A stretch of DNA of 64,000 nt from Sideroxydans sp. (GCA_027310665.1 DAIDAJ010000127.1:1-64000), one strand, 5' to 3'; positions 39,811 to 51,070 are shown, counted from the stretch's first letter. Numbers and translations are program-made. The notes: generated from the letters alone by a model not told the origin.

Positions 39811-40932
39811 ATGAATAAGGTCTACATCACGGGCAGCGGACTCTGGGTGCCCCCCAACCTCATCACCAACGCGGAACTCGTGGCTTCCTACAACGAGTAT
39901 GTTCGACGCACCAACGAGCGCAATGCTGCCGCCATCGCCAGCGGCGAAGTTGCCGCACTGCCGGAATCGAGCAGCGAGTTCATCGAGAAGGCTTCGGGCA
40001 TCAAGCAGCGCTACGTGGTCGAAAAGACCGGCGTGCTCGATCCCGACCGCATGTGTCCGGTGATCCCGCCGCGCCCGAACGAACAGATCTCGTTGATGGC
40101 GGAGATGGCCGCCGGTGCCGCGCACCAGGCGCTGGCCAATGCGGGACGCCGGGCGGACGAGGTCGACTTGGTCATCGTCGCCTGCTCCAGTTTTCAGCGG
40201 CCCTATCCGGCCATCGCCGTCGAGGTGCAGGGTGCGCTCGGCTGCGGCGGTTACGGCTACGACATGAACGTCGCCTGTTCGTCCGCCACCTTCGGCATCG
40301 AGCAGGCCGCCAACGCCGTGCGATCCGGCAGCGCTCGCTGTGCGCTGGTGATCAGCCCGGAACTGCCCTCGGGCCATCTCGAATGGCGGGACCGCGATTG
40401 CCACTTCATCTTCGGCGATATCGCCACCGCCGTCGTCGTTGAAGCATCTCCCTCGGGCCGGCAGAAGTCTGCATGGGAGATACTCGGCTCCAAAGCCGCA
40501 ACCGTCTTTTCCAACAACATCCGCAACAACAGCGGTTTTCTCGACCGCTGCGACCCGGATTCGCGCGACAACCGCGACAAGCTCTTCATGCAGGAAGGCC
40601 GCAAGGTGTTCAAGGAAGTGTGCCCGATGGCTGCCGACCACATCACCAGCCACCTTGCCGCCAACGGTCTTGCAGCGGGCGATGTCAAACGGTTCTGGTT
40701 GCACCAGGCCAACCTGACCATGAACCACTTGATCGCGAAGCGCATCCTCGGGCGCGATGCCACACTGGATGAAGCGCCCGTCATCCTCGACAAGTTTGCC
40801 AACACGGCCTCGGCCGGTTCCATCATCGCGTTCCATCAGCACAACATCGATCTCGCGGCAGGGAGCGTCGGCGTTATCTGCTCGTTCGGGGCGGGGTATT
40901 CGATCGGGAGTCATATCCTCAAGCGAATTTGA
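39811..40932 (+). CDS. Beta-ketoacyl-ACP synthase III (FabH-like)
   Basis: GYDMNVACSSATFGIEQA active site; C-terminal thiolase-like fold. Confidence 0.9.
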   Translation: MNKVYITGSGLWVPPNLITNAELVASYNEYVRRTNERNAAAIASGEVAALPESSSEFIEKASGIKQRYVVEKTGVLDPDRMCPVIPPRPNEQISLMAEMAAGAAHQALANAGRRADEVDLVIVACSSFQRPYPAIAVEVQGALGCGGYGYDMNVACSSATFGIEQAANAVRSGSARCALVISPELPSGHLEWRDRDCHFIFGDIATAVVVEASPSGRQKSAWEILGSKAATVFSNNIRNNSGFLDRCDPDSRDNRDKLFMQEGRKVFKEVCPMAADHITSHLAANGLAAGDVKRFWLHQANLTMNHLIAKRILGRDATLDEAPVILDKFANTASAGSIIAFHQHNIDLAAGSVGVICSFGAGYSIGSHILKRI

Positions 40933-40963
40933 CGGTATCGATGGCTAACATTCCTGACCTTTC

Positions 40964-42535
40964 ATGCAAGAAATAACCGTCACCCAACGCAAAGTTGTCA
41001 TCGCCGCCTGTTTCGGTACATTCCTCGAGTGGTACGACTTCCTTACCTTTGCGTCCCTGGCGACCTATTTCAGCGTGCTGTTCTTTCCGCCCGAGAATCC
41101 TACCGCGGCGTTGCTGATGAGCCTTGCTACCTTCGGTGTCGGCATGGTGGTGCGGCCATTGGGTTCGGCATTGTTCGGATCGCTGGCGGACAAATACGGC
41201 CGCCGTCCTGTCTTCATCGCCACCATCTCGCTGATGGGCGCGACGACGTTCCTGGTGGGCCTGCTGCCGACCTATGCGCAGATCGGCATATTTGCCCCGT
41301 TATTGCTGCTGCTGTTGCGCCTGCTGCAAGGTTTGGCGGTCGGCGGCGAGATCGGCGGCGTGGCGGTCTATCTGACCGAACACTCGCCGAAAGGCAAGCG
41401 CGGTGTCTATACCAGTGTGCTGCAACTGATGGGTCCGTTGGGCATCCTGGTTTCGACGTTCCAGATCGTGCTGCTGCATCTGTTTCTTGCCGATCCCGCA
41501 TTCAATGCCTGGGGCTGGCGCATCCCGTTCCTGTTTTCCGCCTTGTTGCTGTTCATCTCGATCAAGAGCCGCATGAGCCTGGAGGAATCGCCGGTATTTC
41601 GCCAGTTGCAGGCGGAGGGCACGGTCTCCAAGGCCCCCCTGCGGGAATGCCTGAGCGATCGCCGCACCTTGGGACGCATGGCGCTGCTGTTCTTCTGCAT
41701 TTCTTCAGGCGGTTCGCTGCTGTTCTTCTCTTCGCAGGTGTATGCCAACGTGTTCCTGAAAAGCGTGGTGCGGCTGGATGCAGAGCTCGCCAGCACGCTG
41801 GTCATGACGAGTACCCTGCTGCTGTTTCCGCTCACCATCTTTTGCGGCTGGCTTTCGGACAAGATCGGGCGCAGGCCGGTCTTGCTGGCAGGCCTGATTC
41901 TGGGCGCGATCACGATCCTGCCGGTGTTCAAAGGCTTGCAACATTACGGCAATCCGGCGCTGGAACGTTTCAATCGCGAAGTCGCGGTCGCGCTGTACGG
42001 CAGGGATTGCGACTACAGTCCATTCCGCAAGGCGGCGAACGATTGCGAGCGCAATCAGGAATTTCTCACCAGGAACGGCGTTTCGTATTCCCTGCAGCCG
42101 CAGCGAACCGGGCGGGATGCGATGGTGAGCATAGGTGGCGATGCCGGAATCGACGGTTTCAGTCCGGAAAAACTGACAGAGATGTTAAAAGCCAAAGGCT
42201 GGTCGGAAAGTGCGGACATAAACCAAGTGAACCGCTTCATGCTGTTCCTGTTGCTCATCGTGCCGGTGATCGCCGTCGCACTGATCACCGGCCCGCAGAC
42301 CGCGGTTCTTGCGGAACTGTTCACGGCGCGCACACGTTATACAGCAGCTGCCGTGCCGCATAACCTGAGCGCGGGCTGGATCGGCGGCCTGTCGCCGTTC
42401 ATGGTCACATTGCTCTCGGTCCAGGCAGGCGATGCGCTGGCGGGACTGTGGTATCCGGTGGGCATGCTGATCTTTGCTTCCGTGCTCGGACTGCTGTTCA
42501 TGCCCGAGACGCTCGACGTCCCCTTGGGCGATTAG
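40964..42535 (+). CDS. MFS transporter, metabolite:H+ symporter type
   Basis: GTFLEWYDFLTF...LGSALFGSLADKYGRRPVF. Confidence 0.92.
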   Translation: MQEITVTQRKVVIAACFGTFLEWYDFLTFASLATYFSVLFFPPENPTAALLMSLATFGVGMVVRPLGSALFGSLADKYGRRPVFIATISLMGATTFLVGLLPTYAQIGIFAPLLLLLLRLLQGLAVGGEIGGVAVYLTEHSPKGKRGVYTSVLQLMGPLGILVSTFQIVLLHLFLADPAFNAWGWRIPFLFSALLLFISIKSRMSLEESPVFRQLQAEGTVSKAPLRECLSDRRTLGRMALLFFCISSGGSLLFFSSQVYANVFLKSVVRLDAELASTLVMTSTLLLFPLTIFCGWLSDKIGRRPVLLAGLILGAITILPVFKGLQHYGNPALERFNREVAVALYGRDCDYSPFRKAANDCERNQEFLTRNGVSYSLQPQRTGRDAMVSIGGDAGIDGFSPEKLTEMLKAKGWSESADINQVNRFMLFLLLIVPVIAVALITGPQTAVLAELFTARTRYTAAAVPHNLSAGWIGGLSPFMVTLLSVQAGDALAGLWYPVGMLIFASVLGLLFMPETLDVPLGD

Positions 42536-42647
42536 CGGTAAGGCATAGAATCGCCCATGCGCATTCGGGCCTCAAGTTTTCCCGCCGGATGTCGTCATAG
42601 ACGTGCGCACTACATTTTATAAATGTAGCCCCATTTTGGAGAAATCG

Positions 42648-44291
42648 ATGAACAACTGGTACAACTCGCTCAGCATACGCTGGAAGCTTCAATTCGGCTT
42701 CTTCCTGGTGACGATGGTCACCACTGTCTATAACCGCATGCTTGCCTCGCACGAACTGGCGCAGATGGTCGATATCGCGCGCGAAGGCGGGGTCAGCCAG
42801 CAGGTCATCAGCCAACTCGTGGCAAACCATAATGCCTATATTTTCAACTCGTTCTGGGAGTCCGGGCTGGAATTCATGCTCCAGTTTTTCATTATCGGCT
42901 TTGTTGCCAGCCTGTTCGTCAAGCCGATCAAGGCCCTGTGCAATGCGTTGAAGACGGTGGAGAAGGGCGACCTGACCAAGGGCGTGGAGCATCGTTCGCG
43001 CGACGAGATCGGCGAGCTGGAAAAAAGTTTCAACGATATGCTGTCCAAGCTCAACCACATCATGTGCGAGGTGGATGAGAGCGGAAAGGAAATGGAGCAG
43101 TCTGCATTCCAGATCGCCAAGATATCGCACGAAATTGCGGAGGTGGGGCGCAAGGAGCAAAGCCGCTCGGATGAAGTGAACGGCGCCACGCAGCAGTTGC
43201 ACCAGATTTCGGAAAGCGTGCAGGCACAGGCGACCGAAGCAACCGTAAGGGCGCAAAGGACCGAGTCCCAGGCGCGCGAAGGAATCAGTTTTGTGCAGAA
43301 GAACATCTCCGAGATGGAAAACACGGTGCAGGAAGTGAACCAGGCAGCCACGAAGATCAATGAACTGGAGAGATCGGCGGCGCAGATCCACGACATCATC
43401 TCTACCATTCAGGATATCGCCGGACAGACCAATCTGCTGGCGCTCAATGCCGCTATCGAAGCCGCGCGCGCCGGAGAACAGGGGCGCGGATTCGCCGTGG
43501 TGGCCGATGAAGTGCGCAAATTGGCCGAACGCACGACGCAATCGGCCGGTGAGGTTTCGCGCATCATTTCCCAACTGGGCGGCAAGGTGGAAGAAGTGAC
43601 GACGTCGATGAATGTGGTGGTGGGCAAGGTGCACGAGAACCAGAAGCTGGCTGGCGAGACGGCTGCAGTGATCGAACGCATCTCGGTGGATGTCGCGGAA
43701 ACGGCCAGCGCGAACAACGGCATATCCGAAGCGAGCGTCGCGCAGATACGCAATGTGGACACTCTCCAGAAGACACTCAGGGAACTCTTCGCGACGCTGC
43801 AGGAAAGCTCCGTCAAGGTGGAAACGACGGCAGGCATCGGCGACGGGTTGCATACAGTCACCGGGAAGCTGAACAATCTGATGGCTGAATTCACTTTTAA
43901 CCACATTTCTGCTGTCCAGACGATCCAGCACGAGAAGCGCACTTTTCCGCGTGCCGCCAACCGTCTGCTGGTCCATGTGGCGCAGGGTGGTACCTCCGTC
44001 GAATGCCCTAGCCTGGATTTCAGCATGACCGGCATTCGGCTGCTGATGAGCAAAGAACTGGATCGGGACAAGCCGATCGAAATGGAGATATATCTGCCGC
44101 AGGAAGATATCAGTCATTACGAGGGGCAGAAGCCGGTCAGGTTGCCCGGCAGGATCACCTGGCAACGCAAGGAGCAGGGGAAGTTTGTCTGCGGCGTCGC
44201 CTTCGAGAAGATGTCCGATGAAGCGGCCAAACGTTTGCGCGAAGGTTTCAAGTACTACAACAAGGAACCCGAATTCGGTATCGCCCGTTGA
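42648..44291 (+). CDS. Methyl-accepting chemotaxis protein with C-terminal PilZ domain
   Basis: HAMP region, MCP hairpin [43 protein letters not shown], then PilZ-like [16 protein letters not shown]...[15 protein letters not shown]. Confidence 0.9.
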   Translation: MNNWYNSLSIRWKLQFGFFLVTMVTTVYNRMLASHELAQMVDIAREGGVSQQVISQLVANHNAYIFNSFWESGLEFMLQFFIIGFVASLFVKPIKALCNALKTVEKGDLTKGVEHRSRDEIGELEKSFNDMLSKLNHIMCEVDESGKEMEQSAFQIAKISHEIAEVGRKEQSRSDEVNGATQQLHQISESVQAQATEATVRAQRTESQAREGISFVQKNISEMENTVQEVNQAATKINELERSAAQIHDIISTIQDIAGQTNLLALNAAIEAARAGEQGRGFAVVADEVRKLAERTTQSAGEVSRIISQLGGKVEEVTTSMNVVVGKVHENQKLAGETAAVIERISVDVAETASANNGISEASVAQIRNVDTLQKTLRELFATLQESSVKVETTAGIGDGLHTVTGKLNNLMAEFTFNHISAVQTIQHEKRTFPRAANRLLVHVAQGGTSVECPSLDFSMTGIRLLMSKELDRDKPIEMEIYLPQEDISHYEGQKPVRLPGRITWQRKEQGKFVCGVAFEKMSDEAAKRLREGFKYYNKEPEFGIAR

Positions 44292-44333
44292 TACTGGGTA
44301 TAATCCGCGCCCTTCTTTTATTTCGGTCATCGC

Positions 44334-45107
44334 ATGAGCATCCTGGCCTGGATCATCATCACCAGCCTTCTGGGCGGCATCCTGAGCGTGATAGCGGCTG
44401 CGCTGTTTGCGCTCAATGCACGGGGCGAATACCTTGGCGGACTGGTGAGCTATGCAATCGGAGCGCTACTGGGCGCCGTATTCCTCGACATCCTGCCCGA
44501 GGCGTTCCAGCAAGGACCCAATCTGCCCGCGGTGAGCGCGACGGTGCTGCTCGGTATCCTGCTGTTCTTCACGCTGGAGAAGGTGTTGATCTGGCGCCAC
44601 TGCCATCACGAACACTGCGAAGCGCATGAGCCTCACGAACAGGCGGGGCACGATCACGGGCGCAGCGGCACGATGGTGATCGTCGGCGATACGTTCCACA
44701 ACTTCATCGATGGCATCATCATCGCAGCGGCCTTCCTGGTCGACGTACATCTGGGGGTCGTGACTTCGCTGGCCATCATTGCCCACGAGATCCCGCAGGA
44801 AGTCGGTGATTTTGCGGTCCTGCTGCATTCCGGCTACAGCAAATTACGCGCCTTTCAACTCAATCTCATTTCCAGTTTCGCGACGCTGGTCGGCGGAGTG
44901 CTGGGGTACGTCGCGCTGAAGGACATGCAATCGCTGGTGCCGTATCTGCTGGCCCTTGCGGCGTCCAGCCTGATCTACATCGCGGTGGCAGACCTGATAC
45001 CCGGTTTGCACAAACGAACGCGCATGCGCGATACCGTGCAGCAGGTCGTGTTGATCCTGTTGGGAGTGGGAACAGTCGCGCTGTTCGGTTCCGTCGTCCC
45101 CGCTTGA
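44334..45107 (+). CDS. ZIP family metal transporter
   Basis: GDTFHNFIDGIIIAAAF, AIIAHEIPQEVGDFAVLLHSG. Confidence 0.92.
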   Translation: MSILAWIIITSLLGGILSVIAAALFALNARGEYLGGLVSYAIGALLGAVFLDILPEAFQQGPNLPAVSATVLLGILLFFTLEKVLIWRHCHHEHCEAHEPHEQAGHDHGRSGTMVIVGDTFHNFIDGIIIAAAFLVDVHLGVVTSLAIIAHEIPQEVGDFAVLLHSGYSKLRAFQLNLISSFATLVGGVLGYVALKDMQSLVPYLLALAASSLIYIAVADLIPGLHKRTRMRDTVQQVVLILLGVGTVALFGSVVPA

Positions 45108-45151
45108 GTTCGTGCGATGACTGGCGCCGGCAGGCTTGAAATGCCACCACC

Positions 45152-45188
45152 GTGCCGGTCAGAAGGTTCTTGCGTATCTGACCGGCAC
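45152..45188. terminator. Perfect 12-bp inverted repeat between convergent ZIP and hsp20 genes, probable terminator
   Basis: GTGCCGGTCAGA-13 nt-TCTGACCGGCAC; no strong T tract. Confidence 0.5.
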
Positions 45189-45198
45189 TACTTTGCTG

Positions 45199-45648
45199 TC
45201 ATGACACGGAGACATTGACCGACTTTGGCTTGGCTTTCTCCGACTTTGGAAGAGTCACATTGAGCATGCCGTCCTTGAATTCGGCTTTTACGGCCGATTC
45301 GTCGGCATCGTCTGGCACCCGGAAACTGCGCACGAAGCTGCCATAAGAACACTCGACGCGGTGGAATTTCTTGTTTTTCTCCTCTTTTTCCTGCTTGCGC
45401 TCGCCCTGGATGGTGAGCATGCCGTCCTGGATGGTGACTTTCACGTCATCTTTGCTTACCCCGGGAATTTCCCCCTTGATGAGGTAGGCGGCGTCCGTTT
45501 CGCTGATGTCGACGGAAGGCATCCAGTCTGCAACAGCCAGCATCTCGTTATCCGATGTGGAACGGCTGGGCATTCGCCCGAATATGCGATTCAAGCGACT
45601 TGAGACGTCATCCAGTTCCCGGAAGGGATCCCATTTGATCAAGTTCAT
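45199..45648 (-). CDS. Hsp20/alpha-crystallin small heat shock protein
   Basis: ACD motif (YLIKGEIPGVSKDDVKVTIQDGMLTIQGERK...FKDGMLNVTLPKSEK). Confidence 0.94.
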   Translation of the reverse strand: MNLIKWDPFRELDDVSSRLNRIFGRMPSRSTSDNEMLAVADWMPSVDISETDAAYLIKGEIPGVSKDDVKVTIQDGMLTIQGERKQEKEEKNKKFHRVECSYGSFVRSFRVPDDADESAVKAEFKDGMLNVTLPKSEKAKPKSVNVSVS

Positions 45649-45784
45649 GATAGTGCTCCTTTTTAAGTTGCGTCAAAGACAAATACCGCTCCGACCCCGC
45701 ATGAAAATAATCAGCCATGGTCAAGCAAAGCTCCAGTTTTAATGCATCCGGTATGAACTACTCCAGCCTGCCAATGTGAGCGGT

Positions 45785-46207
45785 TCATGGCTCCAGCTCC
45801 GGCAGTAACGGATTGATGATCAGCCGCAAAGAGCGCTTGCCGTCAAATTCGACACGGACAAGACTCAGAATGCAGGAAACAATCCTGCCTTGCCGATCTT
45901 GTGCGTCGTAGCGGTGACCGCAATGGCACAGATAATTGAGGAGCGGATTCAAGCGTCCGGCCTGAATCAGGTCGACTCCAGTGAGCTGGGGCAGCAGGCG
46001 CGACACGTGTTGCCAAACCAGATCGCGGCGCTGGAAACCAAACAGGTTTTCAAACGACTTGCTGCAGTCCTGAATCATTCCGCGCTCGTTCAGTGCCAGT
46101 GACGGCGGGTCTTGTGGTTCGATCCAGTACTCATCGCGCCCGTCTCTTGTCCGGCTATTGGAAAAGGGCTGGGCATCACTGGATGAGACACGTCTCTGCA
46201 AGTCCAT
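45785..46207 (-). CDS. PAS domain protein
   Basis: LALNERGMIQDCSKSFENLFGFQRRDLVWQHVSRLLP; start placed at MDLQRRVSSS. Confidence 0.7.
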   Translation of the reverse strand: MDLQRRVSSSDAQPFSNSRTRDGRDEYWIEPQDPPSLALNERGMIQDCSKSFENLFGFQRRDLVWQHVSRLLPQLTGVDLIQAGRLNPLLNYLCHCGHRYDAQDRQGRIVSCILSLVRVEFDGKRSLRLIINPLLPELEP

Positions 46208-46586
46208 TTCTTTTCTCCTTGAGGCTATCTTGAGAAGATGGGGCAATGGGGGATAATTGAATCTACTGCGATGCCGGGATGGAGGAAATACGGGCGAATA
46301 CATATGTATAAATACATATCTGTTTGAGAATATAAGGATTTTCTGTGTACAAGGCTGATTAAAAACGGTATATATCCGGACCATCAAAGGCTGTGTGCTT
46401 TGCAATCAGCAATGGACAAAACGATGCATCCATACACCGGAGGCGGTGCAAAGTGGCATCAGTGAGGAGGCCATGTTACTTTTTTCCGGAATCCGGTTTC
46501 GTGCGGATGCTACTTAGCTATCTGTTTCTGTGATATTTTCGTTACTATTCTGATTAACATCATTGGACGAACCAAGTGAAATCCTG

Positions 46587-47870
46587 ATGCCACCAGCAGA
46601 TGAACCCGTCAGAAAGAAAGCCCAATACGCTCTTCGCGTGGAAGTCGAAGAGCAGCTTTCGCCCGAATCTCCCGTGGAGGAAAATTCTCGTGCCACTTGG
46701 GAGAAGCTGTATGAACTCCAGGCGCACCTGCTCGCACCAAAGTTGCAGGACGATGAGCGGCGGAATACGCAGATTGGGGGGGAGGTGTTCCGTGACCGGT
46801 ACATGGATCTTTATGACTTTTTCCCCATCGGTTATCTCACGCTCGGCAGCGATGGCATCATCAACGAGGTCAATCTTGCCGGAGCTGCGCTGCTGGGCGT
46901 GGAGCGCAGCAAACTGATCCGTCGCCGCTTCGCCCCTTTCGTGGCACCTGATGACAGCGAATCGTGGCACCGGCATTTTTTGCACACGCAAAACAGCAGC
47001 GACAGGCAAAGTTGCGAACTGGCGATCAGACGCCTTGACGGCTCGTCCTTTCAAGCCAAATTGGACAGCATGCGGATGGAAGCAGGGAATGACGCTCCGC
47101 TACGCATCGTCATCTCCGACATCACCGAACGAAAAAGCATGGAAAAGGAAATACAGTATCGGCGAAAGGAAATGGACGATCTGCATATGCTGCATGCAAC
47201 CTCGCAAACGGTTGCCGCCATCGCACACGAGTTGAATCAGCCGCTGCTTGCAATCGCCTCCTATAGCAGCGCTGCGCTCATGCTGCTGGAATCCGGAGAG
47301 CCCAATCTGGACAAGGTCAGGAAAGCGATCGATGGCTGCGAGCGTCAGGCACACCGTGCCGGAAAATCGATCCGGGATCTGCTCGAATTCCTGAACATTC
47401 AGGAGTTCACGACCGAAATATTCGATCTTCATAAAGAAATAGCCGATATTCTCGATGCCGCAAGGTCGGAGCAGGAATTGGCGTTTGAATGTGTTTTCCA
47501 CAAGAGCGAAGAACTCCCCTTGGTTCGGGCCAGTCGTACCCACGTGCAAAAGGTGTTGCTCAATCTGTTACACAACGGTGTGGAGGCCATGCGGGAAGCC
47601 GGCGTCCCGCTGCCGGTCATTTCCGTAACGGTGAAACGAATACCGGACGAAAGCGCTGTTCAAGTGACGATACAGGATAACGGGCCTGGAATCAGGGAAG
47701 AGGACGTATATCGCCTGTTCAAGCCGTTCTTTACCACCAAGGCCAAGGGCATCGGCATGGGGCTCGCAGTCAGCCGCTCCCTGATCGAGACAAACGGGGG
47801 CAAACTGTGGTTTGAGTTACAAGCCGGTGCCGGTGCCATTTTTCACCTGACTTTGCCGCTTGCATCATGA
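46587..47870 (+). CDS. Cytoplasmic PAS-containing sensor histidine kinase
   Basis: PAS, HisKA (AIAHELNQPLLAIASYS), HATPase (DNGPGIREEDVYRLFKPFFTTKAKGIGMGL). Confidence 0.92.
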   Translation: MPPADEPVRKKAQYALRVEVEEQLSPESPVEENSRATWEKLYELQAHLLAPKLQDDERRNTQIGGEVFRDRYMDLYDFFPIGYLTLGSDGIINEVNLAGAALLGVERSKLIRRRFAPFVAPDDSESWHRHFLHTQNSSDRQSCELAIRRLDGSSFQAKLDSMRMEAGNDAPLRIVISDITERKSMEKEIQYRRKEMDDLHMLHATSQTVAAIAHELNQPLLAIASYSSAALMLLESGEPNLDKVRKAIDGCERQAHRAGKSIRDLLEFLNIQEFTTEIFDLHKEIADILDAARSEQELAFECVFHKSEELPLVRASRTHVQKVLLNLLHNGVEAMREAGVPLPVISVTVKRIPDESAVQVTIQDNGPGIREEDVYRLFKPFFTTKAKGIGMGLAVSRSLIETNGGKLWFELQAGAGAIFHLTLPLAS

Positions 47871-48469
47871 GTTACTACGGCTACGTATTTATTGTCGATG
47901 ATGATGCGGTCGTGCTGGACTCGCTGCGAATGCAACTGGAAGCTGCCGGTTATGCCGTTGCCACGTTTCATGGTGCCGAAGATTTCCTTGAAATATGCAC
48001 CCCCGATACCGATGGCTGCATCATTCTGGATGTGAGCATGCCTGACATGGACGGCCCCGCTTTGCAGGAGGAATTGAAGCGGCGGGGCCTGAATCTGCCG
48101 ATCATCTTTCTTTCCGGGCATGGCACCATACCTTTGACGGTACGCGCCCTCAAGGCGGGTGCGATGGACTTTCTGACCAAGCCGGTGAAAGGGGCGGTAT
48201 TGCTGGCCCGTGTCCAGGAGGCGATGGAGCAATGTTCCATTTTGCGGAAGCAGGCCGAGGCTTCCCGATCCGTCGCCTCAAGACTGGCCATGCTGACCGA
48301 TCGCGAGCATGAAATACTCAAACTGGCCGTCGCCGGGCACACCAGCAAGGAAATCGCACAGCGCCTGGGCATCAGCTACAGAACGGTGGAGATACATCGC
48401 GCTCACGTCATGCAGAAGACCGGCGCAACCAATATGCTCGAACTCGCACGCATCACCTCGAACCAGTAA
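47867..48469 (+). CDS. FixJ/NarL-type response regulator
   Basis: Receiver (VFIVDDDAVVLDSL...FLTKPV) plus LuxR HTH (LTDREHEILKLAVAGHTSKEIAQRLGISYRTVEIHR). Confidence 0.94.
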   Translation: MSYYGYVFIVDDDAVVLDSLRMQLEAAGYAVATFHGAEDFLEICTPDTDGCIILDVSMPDMDGPALQEELKRRGLNLPIIFLSGHGTIPLTVRALKAGAMDFLTKPVKGAVLLARVQEAMEQCSILRKQAEASRSVASRLAMLTDREHEILKLAVAGHTSKEIAQRLGISYRTVEIHRAHVMQKTGATNMLELARITSNQ

Positions 48470-48563
48470 GCCGGATAGGTTCTGCGGGCCCATACGTATT
48501 CATACTGATTTTGCCGGTGGTCGTTCGATGTTAGCGTGAGCAACATACGAGGAGGTGCCCATC

Positions 48564-49166
48564 ATGTTGCTGCCAACGATCGAAAAGCCGCGAGGCAAGA
48601 ATATATTCGAGGCCATTCTTGCGCGGCGCACTGTCCGGGCGTATTTGCCGGACAAGATCAGCAAGAACGCCATCCAGACACTGCTGGAAGCCGCTGTGCG
48701 CGCTCCCACTGCCATGCATGAGGAACCTTGGGCGTTTGTTGTGGTACAGAACCAGCAGATACTGAAGCAGCTGTCGGATCGGGCCAAGCCGATATTCATC
48801 GAGGAGATGCGTCACCGCAACGCACAGGGTGTCCGGCATTCGTTCGATCATTTTTCCAGGCCCGATTTCGACATGTTTCATGGAGCCGGCACCATGATCA
48901 TCATCTGTGCAAAACCGACGAGCCCCTTTGTCGTTGCCGATTGCTGGCTGGCAGCCGAAAATCTGATGCTGGCAGCCTGCGATCTTGGTCTCGGCACTTG
49001 CGTCATCGGTTCTTCCGTTTCCGTCCTGAATATACACATGGTGAAAACCGAGCTCGGCATACCCGCTGCCTACACCGTCATTGCGCCCATCATCGTGGGG
49101 GTGCCGATGGGGGAAACTGCAGCGGCTTCAAGAAAGGAACCTTTGGTTCTGTCCTGGAAACAATGA
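48564..49166 (+). CDS. Nitroreductase family protein
   Basis: IFEAILARRTVRAYLPDKISKNAIQTLLEAAVRAPTA. Confidence 0.9.
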   Translation: MLLPTIEKPRGKNIFEAILARRTVRAYLPDKISKNAIQTLLEAAVRAPTAMHEEPWAFVVVQNQQILKQLSDRAKPIFIEEMRHRNAQGVRHSFDHFSRPDFDMFHGAGTMIIICAKPTSPFVVADCWLAAENLMLAACDLGLGTCVIGSSVSVLNIHMVKTELGIPAAYTVIAPIIVGVPMGETAAASRKEPLVLSWKQ

Positions 49167-49409
49167 CCCATTGAGTGGCCAAGTGGCTCAAGTTCGATTT
49201 GACCGCACCGGCTTCATTGCCTGTAACGCCCGATGTCGAAATTCTGTTTCCGGCAGCCTGACAGGCCGGCCCGGACCGCATTTCCAGACATTCATCATGC
49301 CCAGCTTGTGAAACAGTTAGAATAGCGTCCCCTCCGGGAAGGGGCGAAACAGCCTTGCATGTCCCTCCTGGGCATCAACTCATACGACTAAGTGCAGCAC
49401 CGAAACAGC

Positions 49410-50729
49410 ATGAACATTAAAGATAAAACACCCAGGATCGGTTTCGTATCGCTAGGCTGTCCCAAGGCGACGGTGGATTCGGAGCATATCCTCACACGCA
49501 TGCGCGCCGAAGGTTACATCATCACGCCGAGCTACCAGGAAGCCGACCTGGTGGTGGTCAATACTTGCGGCTTCATCGACAGCGCCGTCGCGGAATCGCT
49601 GGAAGCCATCGGCGAAGCGCTGCAGGAGAACGGCAAGGTCATCGTTACCGGATGCCTGGGGGCGAAGGGTGACATCGTGCAAAAGACGCACCCCAAAGTG
49701 CTTTCCGTTACCGGACCGCACGAGACCGACGCGGTGATGAACGCAGTGCATCAGTACCTGCCCAGATTGCACGACCCCTATGTCGACCTGGTACCGCCGC
49801 AAGGCGTGCGCCTTACGCCGCAGCACTTTGCCTACCTGAAGATATCCGAAGGCTGCAATCATCGTTGCACCTTCTGCATCATACCCAGCCTGCGCGGCAA
49901 CCTGGTGAGCCGTCCGGTGGGCGACGTGATGCTGGAGGCCGAGAAGCTGGTCGAGTCCGGCGTGAAAGAGCTGCTGGTGATCTCGCAGGACACCTCGGCC
50001 TACGGCGTGGATGTGAAATACCGCACCGGCTTCTGGGGCGGCAAACCGCTCCGGACGCGCATGACCGATCTGGCGGATGCGCTCGGCAGCCTCGGCGTAT
50101 GGACGCGCCTGCATTACGTCTACCCCTATCCGAGCGTGGACGAGGTCATCCCGTTGATGGCCGAGGGCAAGATCCTGCCGTATCTCGATATTCCGTTCCA
50201 GCATGCCAACGAACGCATCCTGAAGCTGATGAAGCGCCCGGCCAGCAGCGAGAACGTGCTGAATCGGATCCGGCAGTGGCGCAACGTGTGCCCGGACATC
50301 ACCCTGCGCAGCACCTTCATCGTCGGTTTCCCCGGCGAGACGGAAGAGGAGTTCGAAGAGCTGCTCGACTTCATCGAGGAAGCGCAGCTGGACCGCGTCG
50401 GCGCCTTCAAGTATTCGCCGGTGGAAGGCGCGGCAGCGAATGCCCTGCCCGACCACGTCGATCCCGATGTCCAGGAAGACCGCTTGGCACGCCTGATGTA
50501 CCTGCAGGAAGAGATCAGCGCCGGGAAGCTGGCGAGGAAGGTCGGCCAGACCATGACTGTGCTGGTGGACGATGTGGATGAAGGCGGATCGGTCGCGCGC
50601 AGCGCCGCCGATGCGCCGGAAATAGACGGCCTGGTGTACATCGACGGTGAAGAGCTGGAAGTCGGCGAGTTCGTCACGGTAAGAATCACGGATTCCGACG
50701 AACATGACCTGTGGGGTGAAGTGGTCTGA
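49410..50729 (+). CDS. rimO: Ribosomal protein S12 methylthiotransferase RimO
   Basis: [15 protein letters not shown]; radical [18 protein letters not shown] domain. Confidence 0.96.
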   Translation: MNIKDKTPRIGFVSLGCPKATVDSEHILTRMRAEGYIITPSYQEADLVVVNTCGFIDSAVAESLEAIGEALQENGKVIVTGCLGAKGDIVQKTHPKVLSVTGPHETDAVMNAVHQYLPRLHDPYVDLVPPQGVRLTPQHFAYLKISEGCNHRCTFCIIPSLRGNLVSRPVGDVMLEAEKLVESGVKELLVISQDTSAYGVDVKYRTGFWGGKPLRTRMTDLADALGSLGVWTRLHYVYPYPSVDEVIPLMAEGKILPYLDIPFQHANERILKLMKRPASSENVLNRIRQWRNVCPDITLRSTFIVGFPGETEEEFEELLDFIEEAQLDRVGAFKYSPVEGAAANALPDHVDPDVQEDRLARLMYLQEEISAGKLARKVGQTMTVLVDDVDEGGSVARSAADAPEIDGLVYIDGEELEVGEFVTVRITDSDEHDLWGEVV

Positions 50730-50731
50730 GC

Positions 50732-51070
50732 ATGAGTGAGGAAAACCCCTGCCTGACTTGCGGCGCGTGTTGCGCTTATTTCCGGGTCTCGTTCTACTGG
50801 GGTGAGTCGAACGAAGCCCCCGGCGGCATCGTTCCCGCCGAGCTGACCGAGCAGGTGCACCAGCACCTGCTTTGCATGAAAGGGACCAACAACCATCCTC
50901 CGCGTTGCGTCGCCCTGCAGGGCGAGGTCGGCAAAAAGGTCTCCTGTTCCATCTACGAACATCGTCCAACGCCTTGCCGCGAGTTCAACGTGTACGAACT
51001 GGACGGCTCGCCAAACATGCGCTGCTTCAAGCTGCGAGGACTGACGCCTCCTGCTACAATCGATTTATGA
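50732..51070 (+). CDS. YkgJ family cysteine-cluster protein
   Basis: [19 protein letters not shown]...[14 protein letters not shown]. Confidence 0.88.
   Translation: MSEENPCLTCGACCAYFRVSFYWGESNEAPGGIVPAELTEQVHQHLLCMKGTNNHPPRCVALQGEVGKKVSCSIYEHRPTPCREFNVYELDGSPNMRCFKLRGLTPPATIDL

Noticed and set aside
41940-42220. Extra hydrophilic segment in the MFS transporter
   Set aside because: Looked like an insertion, but I recall similar long loops in this transporter subgroup; not evidently anomalous without alignment.
42498-44330. 610-aa minus-strand ORF
   Set aside because: Antisense shadow of the MCP-PilZ gene.
49170-49400. tRNA- or riboswitch-like stretch upstream of rimO
   Set aside because: Small hairpins only (e.g. 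cccctccgggaagggg); no cloverleaf or known riboswitch core could be drawn.
49452-50969. 505-aa minus-strand ORF
   Set aside because: Antisense shadow of rimO/ykgJ.
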